From contig CACEXK010000001.1 of assembly GCA_902563505.1 (NCBI GenBank), forward strand, positions 221,711 to 285,710: 64,000 nucleotides of DNA, given 5' to 3'. The stretch comes from an uncultured Alphaproteobacteria bacterium. GTDB taxonomy: Bacteria > Pseudomonadota > Alphaproteobacteria > Methylaequorales > Methylaequoraceae. Below, piece after piece: positions 16,474 through 24,734 of the stretch; the stretch's first letter is position 1, and every line of letters begins with the position of its first letter. Made by a program: the position numbers and the translations under genes. The notes beneath the pieces were generated by a model, which saw only the letters and a program-made list of their open reading frames with translations, was not told the origin of the DNA and ran no database searches.

Positions 16474-16580
16474 TTCCAATGTCTCCCCACCACTATTAAG
16501 AAGCCCAAAAATCCTTATTCTCTTAGCACCTTTAATTTTTAATTTTACCTCCCAAAATTACCCCATAAAATAATAAGCCA
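16474..16580 (+). repeat. Degenerate fourth copy of the tRNA-Ser att-like repeat
   Basis: TTCCAATGTCTCCCCACCAC resembles the tRNA core. The following 85 bp (AGAAGCCCAAAAATCC, then TTTTACCTCCCAAAATTACC) align with the flank of the copies at 3381 and 10146 with many substitutions. ATCAAACCTGGTCTTT precedes it, as at the other right-hand copies. It probably marks an older insertion boundary. The 16372-16680 gap holds no other supported feature. Confidence 0.65.
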
Positions 16581-16680
16581 AGAATTAAGTAGACTGGTTT
16601 GTATTCTTATAAACAATTGAAGAGAATATTAAATTCATTATATTATTAAAAATGAAATTTTTATTTAATTTACCCATTCT

Positions 16681-17271
16681 ATGATAAATCTTCTCCAGTA
16701 TTTTCTTTTTTATTTGATTTGTTTTTTAACATCCACCGTTTTTGGTTTGCCGAAATGTAATGGTGATTATAAGCTTGAATGTCATGGAGTTATTTTGCAT
16801 AAAAATGGAGAAAAGTATGTTGGTGAAATTAAAGATTATAAATATAATGGTAAAGGGACATATCTATATATTAATGGAAATATTTATACAGGAGATTTCA
16901 AAGATGGAATTATCCAAGGAAAGGGTGTGTTTGAATTTTCTAACGGAGATAAATACGAGGGTGAGTTTGATAATGGATTATTTCATGGTTATGGTATTGG
17001 AATTTTTTCAGATGGGAGCAAGTATTCTGGCGAATATCAATATGATCTACCAAATGGAAAAGGAATCCTAGAACTTTCCAATGGTGAAAAATTTGATGGT
17101 ATATTTAAAGATGGTTTAAAACATGGTTACGGTATCTTAACTTTTGCTAATGGTGATAAATATGAAGGAGAATTTCTAAAAGACCTTTATAATGGAAAAG
17201 GAATTCTAACTAAGGCAAATGGAGAAAAGAAACAAGGTCTTTTTAAAGATAATTTATTTATTGAAAAGTAA
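16681..17271 (+). CDS. Exported MORN-repeat protein
   Basis: The 196-aa product starts with a signal peptide (NLLQYFLFYLICFLTSTVFG, residues 3-22). It then carries about seven MORN-type repeats of 22-23 residues, for example YVGEIKDYKYNGKGTYLY, YEGEFDNGLFHGYGIGIF and YEGEFLKDLYNGKGIL. MORN repeats form elongated beta-hairpin arrays used in scaffolding or lipid and surface contact. The two Cys near residues 26 and 34 may form a disulfide. It is a lone gene just right of the last att-like copy. The function is not deducible beyond an exported repeat protein. Confidence 0.82.
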   Translation: MINLLQYFLFYLICFLTSTVFGLPKCNGDYKLECHGVILHKNGEKYVGEIKDYKYNGKGTYLYINGNIYTGDFKDGIIQGKGVFEFSNGDKYEGEFDNGLFHGYGIGIFSDGSKYSGEYQYDLPNGKGILELSNGEKFDGIFKDGLKHGYGILTFANGDKYEGEFLKDLYNGKGILTKANGEKKQGLFKDNLFIEK

Positions 17272-17330
17272 CTAAACGAAAAAGTTTTTTTAGAATAACC
17301 CTGAGATCTCATAACAAAAAAAGGAATAAA

Positions 17331-17861
17331 TTATTCTTGTTCAATACCGATTTCATACAATTCAAAGTTGGCTTCTTCAATTTCACCTGATATTGCATCT
17401 ACATCAACTTTAATTTCGTAGCCGGCGTTTGTTTTAATATCAAATTCGTAAGTAAATGAGCCATCCATGCCAATTTCTCTTTCCTCATTTACAATTTTTC
17501 CAGGATGAATATTTAGAACAGTGACCCTTGCCTGATCAATAGAAACTTTGGCAGCATCTTTGAAAAGTTTATTATCTGCACTTACCTCACGCTCCACTTC
17601 AATTATATAACCCTCTTCAGCATTACACTCAACATTATAAGTAGAGCCGTCTTTTTTAGACTCAATATCAAATTCATAGATTGGGTCATCACCTTCAATT
17701 TTAAACTCAAGCTTCCTGGCATAACCAGGGATTCTGTCATAGGCTTGATCTAAACATTGTTCTACTTTAACAATATCGTAAAGCTTTATATCATCAAGAT
17801 CTGGGGTATCAGCTAATACTTCAGTCGATAAGAAAGAGAAAAATAATATAAATAAATGCAT
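17331..17861 (-). CDS. Exported protein with two PepSY-like domains
   Basis: This 176-aa protein has a short hydrophobic N-terminus ending LSTEVLADT (likely signal peptide, residues 1-18). Two similar modules of about 70 residues follow. Each has an Asp/Glu-rich strand-helix pattern: IYEFDIESKKDGSTYNVECN then EEGYIIEVERE, and FTYEFDIKTNAGYEIKVDVD then ISGEIEEANFE. This is the PepSY pattern of periplasmic binding or inhibitory domains. The composition is very acidic. It lies divergently upstream of the ZnuD-like receptor gene, so a metal-related role is possible but not shown. Confidence 0.7.
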   Translation of the reverse strand: MHLFILFFSFLSTEVLADTPDLDDIKLYDIVKVEQCLDQAYDRIPGYARKLEFKIEGDDPIYEFDIESKKDGSTYNVECNAEEGYIIEVEREVSADNKLFKDAAKVSIDQARVTVLNIHPGKIVNEEREIGMDGSFTYEFDIKTNAGYEIKVDVDAISGEIEEANFELYEIGIEQE

Positions 17862-17955
17862 GATTGAAAATAATAATTAAAAAATAAAAATTCAATTAAA
17901 AAAGTTAATTTTTTTTAAAAACCTCAATAAATTGTTAAAAATTTACAATTTTAAA

Positions 17956-17989
17956 TTGACAAAATATTAAATGATATATTATAACACTT
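17956..17989 (+). promoter_or_regulatory. Promoter with overlapping Zur-box candidate for the ZnuD-like operon
   Basis: TTGACA (17956-17961) and TTATAA (17979-17984) are separated by 17 bp. The 15-mer TGATATATTATAACA (17972-17986) covers the end of the spacer and the -10 hexamer, where a repressor would block RNA polymerase. It differs from the zur and GTPase boxes at only three or four positions. Confidence 0.68.
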
Positions 17990-18042
17990 AGTAATCAATT
18001 ATGATTTATCAATATTAAAGCAAAAATTATAAAAAGAATATT

Positions 18043-20010
18043 ATGTTAAAAAAAATTACTGCGTTTATAGCTGCGTCATTTGTTTCAACCACAGCTTTTG
18101 CAGAAAAGTTAGAATCTATATTCGTAGCTCCAGATGTATTTGTAACCTCAAAGATTAAACCATCCACAGATTTCGAAAGTGATAGAGGAAACATTTTGTT
18201 CGAAACTCATGATATTGAAGTAAAAAAACAATATTCTATTGGTGCAATGCTAAAAGATCTTCCAGGAATTTCATCTCAAGGACTGGGAAATGCTACACGT
18301 CCAATAATAAGAGGAATGTCCAATTCGAGAGTAAAAATTTTACAAAATAGTAGTTCATTAAGTGATGTTTCTGAGTTTGGGGAAGATCATATTGTTGGTT
18401 ACGATCCTATGCTAATTGATAAAATTGAAATAATCAAAGGACCAGGAACACTTTTGTATGGTAACAATGGATTTGCCGGAGTTGTTAATATTATCAATCC
18501 TTTAATCCCAGTTGATAAACCTTTACGTGAACAAGATGTTGAAGCCAATTTTGGTTACAGAACATCTGGAGGAGAACTTAAAACAGCATTAAAGTTTGGT
18601 AAATCAGTGGATAATTTTACAGTAAGAGGGGCTGGTAGTGTTTTGAGTTCAGGTCCTTACGATCTTGCGAATACTTCAAATAAACAGCCTAATTCCTCAA
18701 AATTTTTGTCATCTGGTGGAATAGGAATAACATATAATGATGGTGAAAATTACTTTGGAATTGCACTCGATAAACTTGAAGCTGCCTATTCGCTACCCGG
18801 AGGTGAGGGTGAGGAAAATTTAACTTCTTTAAATCCTACAAGAAATACAATTAGTTTTAAATCATCACTAGCTCTCAAAAATAATTTTTTTGAAAAATTT
18901 AATTTAGAAGGGACTGTTTCAGAATACAATCACGCTGAAAGAACTGGGGATGGTAACAATCATAATATAGAGTTTTTTAATGATGCATATGAAATCAAAA
19001 CTTCATTTAATCATAATTCATTATTTAATGAGAATACGGATGGTCTAATTGGGTTTCACTTTCAAAACAAGAATCAAGGTGCCGAGGGTGCTGAAGAGGG
19101 TCATCTAACAAGCACTAAAACTAATACCTTTGCGTTATTTGTTTTAGAAAATTTTAAATTTGATTTATTTGACTTAGATCTCGGAGGTAGAGTCGAATCA
19201 GTTAATTTGAAAAATACTGCCAACGAAAAAGGTTTCTTTCCAGTTGCATTTTCTTCAACCATAAAAAAAGAGTTTATTCCAAATAATACAGCTTTTTTGG
19301 GTTTTGATTATACTCAGAGAGCACCTAATCCTGTTGAGTTGTTTGCTAATGGTCCACACCATGCCTTGGAAAATTTTGAAGTTGGAAATTCAAATTTAGG
19401 CAAAGAAAGTTCGTATAATGTTTCGTTGGGTTATAACTATGACGAAAACTTAAATAGAGTTAAAATAGAAACTTATATGAATTATATTAGCGATTTTATT
19501 GCTGCTGATAGAGATGGCAATACTGTAGAAGTAGAAGGAGAAGATTTTAATAATGTAATTCATGAACAGTATGATGCAATATTTACAGGTTTAGAGTTAA
19601 CTGGTCAGTACGCTGTAGCTAAGTTCAATGATTTTGATTTTCTTACAAGTTTTATGGTCGATTTCTTAAAGGGTTACAGAACATCTAATGACAAAGCTTT
19701 ATCAAGAATACCTCAAAGTAAAGTTAATGTAGGATTACAATTACTAAATGAAAATTGGGATGCTGGTTTGAACTATAATCATTATTTTGATAAAGATTTT
19801 ATTGGTCCTTTTCAAACAAGAACTGGTGGACATTCCAGATTGGATTTTGATTTAACAAGAGATTTCTCTTATTCTGCTATCTCCGGTCATTTAATGTTCA
19901 CGGCGACAAATATATTAGATGTTGTTGGAAGAGATCATCTAGAGTCAAAAAAAGAACAAGTTCAATTACCAGGTAGAAGTTTTATGTTTATGTTAAAACT
20001 TTTCTATTGA
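18043..20010 (+). CDS. znuD: TonB-dependent outer-membrane receptor, ZnuD-like zinc importer
   Basis: The 655-aa protein has a clear signal peptide (residues 1-20, ending TTAFA). The plug domain includes LKDLPGISSQGLGNATRPII near residue 68 and IEIIKGPGTLLYGNNGFAGV near 128. A beta-barrel follows, ending in an aromatic residue (FMLKLFY). The phrase QRAPNPVELFANGPHHALE near 425 is characteristic of ZnuD-type receptors, and His-containing loop segments occur. The upstream Zur-type box and the downstream DUF1826 gene fit a zinc-starvation operon. It imports zinc or zinc complexes across the outer membrane with TonB energy; the exact ligand is inferred. Confidence 0.85.
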   Translation: MLKKITAFIAASFVSTTAFAEKLESIFVAPDVFVTSKIKPSTDFESDRGNILFETHDIEVKKQYSIGAMLKDLPGISSQGLGNATRPIIRGMSNSRVKILQNSSSLSDVSEFGEDHIVGYDPMLIDKIEIIKGPGTLLYGNNGFAGVVNIINPLIPVDKPLREQDVEANFGYRTSGGELKTALKFGKSVDNFTVRGAGSVLSSGPYDLANTSNKQPNSSKFLSSGGIGITYNDGENYFGIALDKLEAAYSLPGGEGEENLTSLNPTRNTISFKSSLALKNNFFEKFNLEGTVSEYNHAERTGDGNNHNIEFFNDAYEIKTSFNHNSLFNENTDGLIGFHFQNKNQGAEGAEEGHLTSTKTNTFALFVLENFKFDLFDLDLGGRVESVNLKNTANEKGFFPVAFSSTIKKEFIPNNTAFLGFDYTQRAPNPVELFANGPHHALENFEVGNSNLGKESSYNVSLGYNYDENLNRVKIETYMNYISDFIAADRDGNTVEVEGEDFNNVIHEQYDAIFTGLELTGQYAVAKFNDFDFLTSFMVDFLKGYRTSNDKALSRIPQSKVNVGLQLLNENWDAGLNYNHYFDKDFIGPFQTRTGGHSRLDFDLTRDFSYSAISGHLMFTATNILDVVGRDHLESKKEQVQLPGRSFMFMLKLFY

Positions 20011-20016
20011 TAATTA

Positions 20017-20382
20017 ATGTTCAAATATTACTCCTCATATGTTTTAGTTATAGGTGGTTTTACTCATTTGTTTTGCTGCGGTATTCCACTTCTTATAGGC
20101 CTTAGTTCTTTTTTTACAAATCTTTTTTTTTTTGATTCGATAACTTTTGATTCCTATCTACTAGAAACTGCTGAAACCTTCCTTTTTGGTTTGACAACTT
20201 TACTTTTTTTAATGCTTATTTCCTTGGAAATTTATAATAAAAAAATAAAATGTGCTGATGATGATTGTTGTTCTGAAGAAGAATGCAATTCAACAAAACA
20301 AAAAATTAAGTTCAATATCATTCTTTCTCTAGCACTTTATATTGTTAATAGTTCTATTTTCCTATCAGAAATAATATTGTGA
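20017..20382 (+). CDS. Small membrane protein with Cys/acid metal-binding-like cluster
   Basis: This 121-aa protein has three predicted membrane spans. The first carries THLFCCGIPLLIGL, reminiscent of MerC-like proteins with a Cys pair in the first span. A cytoplasmic or periplasmic loop has the dense cluster KCADDDCCSEEEC (four Cys, seven acidic residues) before the last span. It starts 6 bp after the receptor stop and overlaps the DUF1826 gene by 4 bp, so it belongs to the Zur-type operon. A metal-transfer or transport role across the inner membrane is plausible. I do not recognise a named family with certainty. Confidence 0.75.
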   Translation: MFKYYSSYVLVIGGFTHLFCCGIPLLIGLSSFFTNLFFFDSITFDSYLLETAETFLFGLTTLLFLMLISLEIYNKKIKCADDDCCSEEECNSTKQKIKFNIILSLALYIVNSSIFLSEIIL

Positions 20383-21020
20383 TTCATTATTATGAAAAGA
20401 TTGATTCTCTTAAAGATTTTAAAAAGAGAAATGACCAGTTGGGAATCCTAGAACGAAATGTTCCTTCAGGAGCTAATTCATTCTTCAAGAAAATCAACCA
20501 AATCTCTTTTTCGATATCAGGAAAAGTTGTAAAAAGTAAGGCGAAAGAGGACATACATGCTCTCATTAAAGATGAATTACCAAAAAAAATTCTATATGAA
20601 CCATTTTATCAAGATTGGTTAATAGATATGAGTAATATTTGTAAAACCTTCTGCACTATGCAAGGAGAAAAAAGCATTAGTTTTTGGCTTGGTTCTGAAA
20701 GAGGTTGTAAGCGTTATCATGTAGATATGGTACCTTTTCGGTTATTAGTAACTTATGCTGGAAAAGGAACTGAACTTTTACCTGATCATGCAGCTGACCG
20801 TGATGCTTTCATGACTGGAAAATCTAATAAGTATATTGTTAAAGATGTAAATGCTATTAGATATATGAACAAATGGGATATAAGTATTTTTCGAGGTGGT
20901 TATGAAGGAATATTGCACCGCACTCCTGATTCAGCATTGAATGGAAGTTCATCGATTCTGATGCGACTTGATAATAAGTCGTTCCTAGAGAATATTGAAA
21001 AAATCAATGGTCTATCATAA
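20379..21020 (+). CDS. DUF1826 family protein of the zinc-starvation operon
   Basis: This 213-aa soluble protein starts at GTG 20379, overlapping the preceding stop. The conserved DUF1826 core GCKRYHVDMVPFRLLVTYAG near residue 107 is followed by GTELLPDHAADRDAF near 128 and IFRGGYEGILHRTPDS near 169. The spaced His and Asp residues (HVD, DHAADRD, LHR) resemble an iron- or zinc-binding cupin-like site, but no activity is established to my knowledge. DUF1826 genes commonly sit in Zur-regulated clusters, in line with this operon. Confidence 0.85.
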   Translation: MIHYYEKIDSLKDFKKRNDQLGILERNVPSGANSFFKKINQISFSISGKVVKSKAKEDIHALIKDELPKKILYEPFYQDWLIDMSNICKTFCTMQGEKSISFWLGSERGCKRYHVDMVPFRLLVTYAGKGTELLPDHAADRDAFMTGKSNKYIVKDVNAIRYMNKWDISIFRGGYEGILHRTPDSALNGSSSILMRLDNKSFLENIEKINGLS

Positions 21021-21129
21021 TTTGCAATTATTAATTTGACTTTATGTTTTATAATTTTCTTTTAAACAAAAAATAATTAATTAAGCAGTCTTAATTTTAT
21101 ATTTCTAACTCAAGTAATTTACTGATAAA

Positions 21130-21558
21130 TTAAGAGCACTTTTTACAAGTCCCATTAATTTCTAAATTCCAGTTGGATAAAGTAAACATTTTTTTTTTAA
21201 TAGCATTTTTAAAAACCTCCGGAAAATTGCACAAATGCGATTCAATTACTGTTCCACAGTCATTACAAATCAGAAATTGTCCTCCGCTATGCAAATGATC
21301 AGATTTACATGTACAATAGGCATTTAAACTTTCTATACGATGAATAAACTTATGTCTTTTCCAAAATTCTATAGCACGGTAAGCAGTAGGTGGATGCGGG
21401 TTCCTTATTATGATGGAAAGCTTCTTTAAAATATCATAGGCTTTTATCGGTTTTGCACTAGAATGTATAATTTTAAGAACATTTAATCTAGGTAAAGTTA
21501 GTCTATGTTTATTTTGTTCACAGAAAATAACAGCTTTATCGATGAAAGAATTATTCAT
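21130..21558 (-). CDS. zur: Zinc uptake regulator Zur (Fur family)
   Basis: This 142-aa Fur-family repressor has a winged-helix N-terminus: LTLPRLNVLKIIHSSAKPIK near residue 17 and the recognition helix region PHPPTAYRAIEFWKRHKF near 53. A dimerisation/metal domain follows with FIHRIESLNAYCTC near 70, HLHSGGQFLICNDCGTV near 89 and a terminal CKKCS. The PTAYRAIEFW and HRIESLNA phrases are typical of Zur rather than Fur or PerR. The two CxxC pairs would hold structural zinc. A Zur-type box 39 bp upstream suggests autoregulation. Confidence 0.92.
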   Translation of the reverse strand: MNNSFIDKAVIFCEQNKHRLTLPRLNVLKIIHSSAKPIKAYDILKKLSIIIRNPHPPTAYRAIEFWKRHKFIHRIESLNAYCTCKSDHLHSGGQFLICNDCGTVIESHLCNFPEVFKNAIKKKMFTLSNWNLEINGTCKKCS

Positions 21559-21596
21559 AATTTAATATCCATTCACTTATTAATATAATTTCAAAC

Positions 21597-21611
21597 TGTA
21601 ACATTATAACA
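21597..21611 (-). promoter_or_regulatory. Zur-box candidate upstream of zur
   Basis: TGTAACATTATAACA shares 13 of 15 positions with TGTTACATTATAACA at 13219 and carries the same ATTATAACA half as the site at 17972. It is centred about 46 bp from the zur start. The gap to 21809 also contains the direct repeat AGTTTATATGAT in two tandem copies (about 21643-21666). Confidence 0.65.
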
Positions 21612-21809
21612 TTTTAATAGGGATAAATAAAACTATATCTAATAGTTTATATGATAGTTTATATGATATAAAGACTAAATTTTTATAAACTTGAGTCATA
21701 GAATCTTATAAAATTAATTACTCTATCATTATAATATTAATAATATGAATTATGATTGTTCATAGAATAAATTTGATAAATACAATTAATAAAATATATT
21801 TGTTTTATC

Positions 21810-22232
21810 ATGAACACAGAATTAAAAGAAATAAACGCAAAACTTCCTGAATTTAGGGGATCAAATTGGCTAATTAGAATTCCTTTAGCTATAGTTTTTA
21901 TTCAACAAGGCTTAAGCAAAATACCATTCGATTCATCAACAGCCGAAGCTTATGGATTATCCTCATTTATTTGGTTTTTAGTCATAACAAGTGAATTAGT
22001 TGCAGGGTTCGGTTTACTTTCTGGCGGAATTCTAAGAACTTTCGGTTTTTTTAATTTGATTGGTGATTTTTTAACAAGGTTTTCTGGAACAATTATGGTT
22101 GGGATAATAACTGGTGTCATAATCAAAAGTAATCCTGATAGTTTTCTGGATGTAGTTTTATACGATCACATTCATTTAATGTTATATTGCGGTGGGTTAT
22201 TTTTTGCTCTAAGAGGCAATAGAGAAAAGTAA
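21810..22232 (+). CDS. DoxX family membrane protein
   Basis: This 140-aa protein has four predicted membrane helices. The DoxX pattern is RIPLAIVFIQQGLSKIPF near residue 22, ITSELVAGFGLLSGG near 57, TRFSGTIMVGIITGVII near 88, and a terminal LMLYCGGLFFALRG. DoxX proteins form small membrane complexes linked to redox or quinone chemistry, but their reaction is often unknown. It lies 52 bp upstream of the NDH-2 gene on the same strand, so the two are probably cotranscribed, and a role near the respiratory chain is plausible. Confidence 0.82.
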   Translation: MNTELKEINAKLPEFRGSNWLIRIPLAIVFIQQGLSKIPFDSSTAEAYGLSSFIWFLVITSELVAGFGLLSGGILRTFGFFNLIGDFLTRFSGTIMVGIITGVIIKSNPDSFLDVVLYDHIHLMLYCGGLFFALRGNREK

Positions 22233-22284
22233 ATTTAAATTAGAGATCTTATTAATATATTTTTTTAAAATTTAGATAAAACAT

Positions 22285-23889
22285 ATGACTAAAATACTAA
22301 TTCTTGGTGGCGGGTTTGGTGGATTATACTGTGCTAAAAAATTGCAAAAAATTAAATTAAATTCATTTGATATTGAATTAATCAGCGATACAAATTATTT
22401 TGTTTTTCAACCATTATTACCTGAGGTTGCATCAGGAGCTATATCAGCTTCAGATGCTGTCACACCAATAAGACAAATGTTGGATTCAGTTAAATTTAGA
22501 AAAGCTGAGGTAAATTTAATAGATTTAAAAAAAAAAAGAGTTGGAATAATTCAAGGCTTTAGAAAACGTCAACACTATATTTCATTTGATCATTTAGTAA
22601 TTGCGTTGGGTCAAGAGAGTAATTTAAATATAGTGCCAGGTTTAAAAAATAATTCTCTCACAATGAAAAATTTAAAAGATGCCTATAATATTCGAAACCA
22701 TATTATTCAATGCCTGGAATTAGCTGATGTTACAGCAGATTTGGAACTAAAAAAAAGATTATTAAGTTTTGTTGTCGTGGGTGGAGGGTTTTCTGGAGTT
22801 GAAACCTCTGGAGAATTAAAAGAAATGATTGATAGACTCTTAAAATATTATAAAAATATCAATAAATCAGAGATAAACTTCCACATTATAGAGCTTTCTG
22901 ATCGACTTCTTCCTGAGTTTGACAAAAAATTTGGTTTTTATATTTTAAATAATTTTAAAAAAAAAAATATTAATGTGTATTTAAATACCAGTTTAAAAGA
23001 AGTTACATCTTTAAGAGTATATTTATCAAATTATAAATCGATTGAAACAAATACTGTTATTTCAACCATTGGCTCAACAGTTTCAAATTTGATTAAAAAA
23101 AGTAATTTACCTTTAAAAAATGGAAAAATAATTACAAATGATTCTCTAGAAGTATTAAATAATAATAATATCTGGGCATTAGGAGATTGTGCTCTAGTTC
23201 CATATGATATTAACAACAAATCTAAAAACTCCCCTCCTACAGCCCAGTTTGCAGTCAGACAAGCAAAAACATTAGCCAAAAATATTGTTTTAAAAAAATT
23301 AAATAGAAACCTTAAAATTTTTAATTATCAATCGAAAGGATCTTTGGCCTCACTTGGTTCGAGAACTGGTATTGGACAAATTTATTCTATCACTGTTAAA
23401 GGTTTAATTGCTTGGATTATTTGGAGAGGTTTTTACCTATCTTTTTTACCCTCAATACCCACAAAAATAAGAGTTTTTATTGGATGGCTATTAGAGTTTT
23501 TTATACCTCGAAATGCAGTGTTAACAGACTCCATCAAACAACATTCTTTTGAATTCAAAAATTATAAAAAAAATGATGTGGTTTTCATGGAGGGAATGAT
23601 AGCTGATGGTTTTTATATAGTTCAAAGTGGAAAATTTAAAAATACATATAAAAAAACAAAAGACGGAAAAATTTTTAAAAAAATTTATGAGAAAGGCGAT
23701 CATTTTGGTTCAAGAGTAATTCTTCATGGTGGAAGAAGAACCGGAACCATAAAAGCGTTAAAAGACTCTGAGGTATTAAAAATTGATCTAGATAGCTTTA
23801 AACTTATGGCTTCCAATCTTCCTGCATTAAAGAAATATTTTGGTGATTATTTACCAAGAAACTTTAAAAATCTTAAGTTAAAAATTTAA
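22285..23889 (+). CDS. ndh: NDH-2 type NADH:quinone oxidoreductase with C-terminal cyclic-nucleotide-binding-like domain
   Basis: The 534-aa protein begins with the FAD-binding GGGFGGLYCAKKL. It has the NADH-binding Rossmann motif FVVVGGGFSGVETSGELKE near residue 161, IWALGDCALVP near 296, and PTAQFAVRQAKTLAKNI near 318. NDH-2 passes electrons from NADH to quinone without pumping protons. The normal NDH-2 length of about 400-430 residues is exceeded by about 110. The extra part, from about 415, reads as a Crp-like beta-roll: FMEGMIADGFYIVQSGKF, then EKGDHFGSRVILHGGRRTG. In it the usual phosphate-binding GE...R is replaced by GS...R. The fusion suggests control by a ligand or membrane signal (inference). 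Confidence 0.85.
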   Translation: MTKILILGGGFGGLYCAKKLQKIKLNSFDIELISDTNYFVFQPLLPEVASGAISASDAVTPIRQMLDSVKFRKAEVNLIDLKKKRVGIIQGFRKRQHYISFDHLVIALGQESNLNIVPGLKNNSLTMKNLKDAYNIRNHIIQCLELADVTADLELKKRLLSFVVVGGGFSGVETSGELKEMIDRLLKYYKNINKSEINFHIIELSDRLLPEFDKKFGFYILNNFKKKNINVYLNTSLKEVTSLRVYLSNYKSIETNTVISTIGSTVSNLIKKSNLPLKNGKIITNDSLEVLNNNNIWALGDCALVPYDINNKSKNSPPTAQFAVRQAKTLAKNIVLKKLNRNLKIFNYQSKGSLASLGSRTGIGQIYSITVKGLIAWIIWRGFYLSFLPSIPTKIRVFIGWLLEFFIPRNAVLTDSIKQHSFEFKNYKKNDVVFMEGMIADGFYIVQSGKFKNTYKKTKDGKIFKKIYEKGDHFGSRVILHGGRRTGTIKALKDSEVLKIDLDSFKLMASNLPALKKYFGDYLPRNFKNLKLKI

Positions 23890-24110
23890 TTGATATAGAA
23901 TAAAACAGACATAAAAATGAAACTTTAAATATTTTGTTTCAGATTAAAATCATATATAATAATTTTATAATAAGTAAATCAGATAATTAAATAAAATTTC
24001 ATTAATCTTAATATTTGAAAATTAATTATAATTGAATTTATGAAAAAAGATTTAACCTTAGTACTAATTTAAAATTAAGAATTTATTTTTAAAATCAATT
24101 GATATTGCAC

Positions 24111-24734
24111 ATGCTTTTTAAAATTACAAACCTTGAATATAAAATAGATAATAAGAGAATCTTAAATAAACAAAATTTTACTCTAGAAAAATCTAATCAT
24201 CTTCTTATTTTGGGCCCATCAGGTTGCGGTAAAACCACCCTTATAAACCTCATGTCAGGTCTTTTAAAACCAACTTCAGGAATAATCATGTTTGAAAATA
24301 AGGACTATTCTAAATTGTCAGAGAAAAATATTGATAAAATTCGTGCAGAAAATTTTGGATTTATTTTCCAAAAACTTCATCTCATTGGTCATTTAAGTTT
24401 AGTTGATAATATAATTTTAGCACAAAAGAATTCTAATTTTAAAAATGTTGATAACCTAATAAAAAAACTTGGTCTCTCAGAAAAAAAAAATGAAATAGCG
24501 AGAAATTTAAGCTTTGGAGAAGCACAAAGAGTAGCAATCGCCAGAGGAGTTGCAAACAATCCAAAAGTTATTTTTGCTGATGAACCTACATCAGCATTAG
24601 ATGATACAAATACTGAAAATGTCATAAGACTTATATTTTCTCAAGCTGAAAAAACTAATTCAACATTAATTGTATGTACTCATGATGACAGAATAAAAAA
24701 AATGTTTACTAATGTTATGGAAATATCAGAATGA
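24111..24734 (+). CDS. ABC transporter ATP-binding protein, LolD/MacB type
   Basis: Start at ATG 24111 (a TTG at 24099 is less likely) gives 207 residues. Motifs: Walker A LGPSGCGKTTLINLMSG near residue 29, Q-loop FGFIFQKLHLIGHLS near 81, signature NLSFGEAQRVAIARGVA near 125, and Walker B KVIFADEPTSALD near 147 with intact catalytic Glu, then the H-loop CTHDD near 187. It overlaps the FtsX-like permease gene by 4 bp (ATGA). In related zinc-linked clusters such a pair acts on a periplasmic or membrane component rather than as a classical importer. No Zur-like box was found upstream. Confidence 0.88.
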   Translation: MLFKITNLEYKIDNKRILNKQNFTLEKSNHLLILGPSGCGKTTLINLMSGLLKPTSGIIMFENKDYSKLSEKNIDKIRAENFGFIFQKLHLIGHLSLVDNIILAQKNSNFKNVDNLIKKLGLSEKKNEIARNLSFGEAQRVAIARGVANNPKVIFADEPTSALDDTNTENVIRLIFSQAEKTNSTLIVCTHDDRIKKMFTNVMEISE

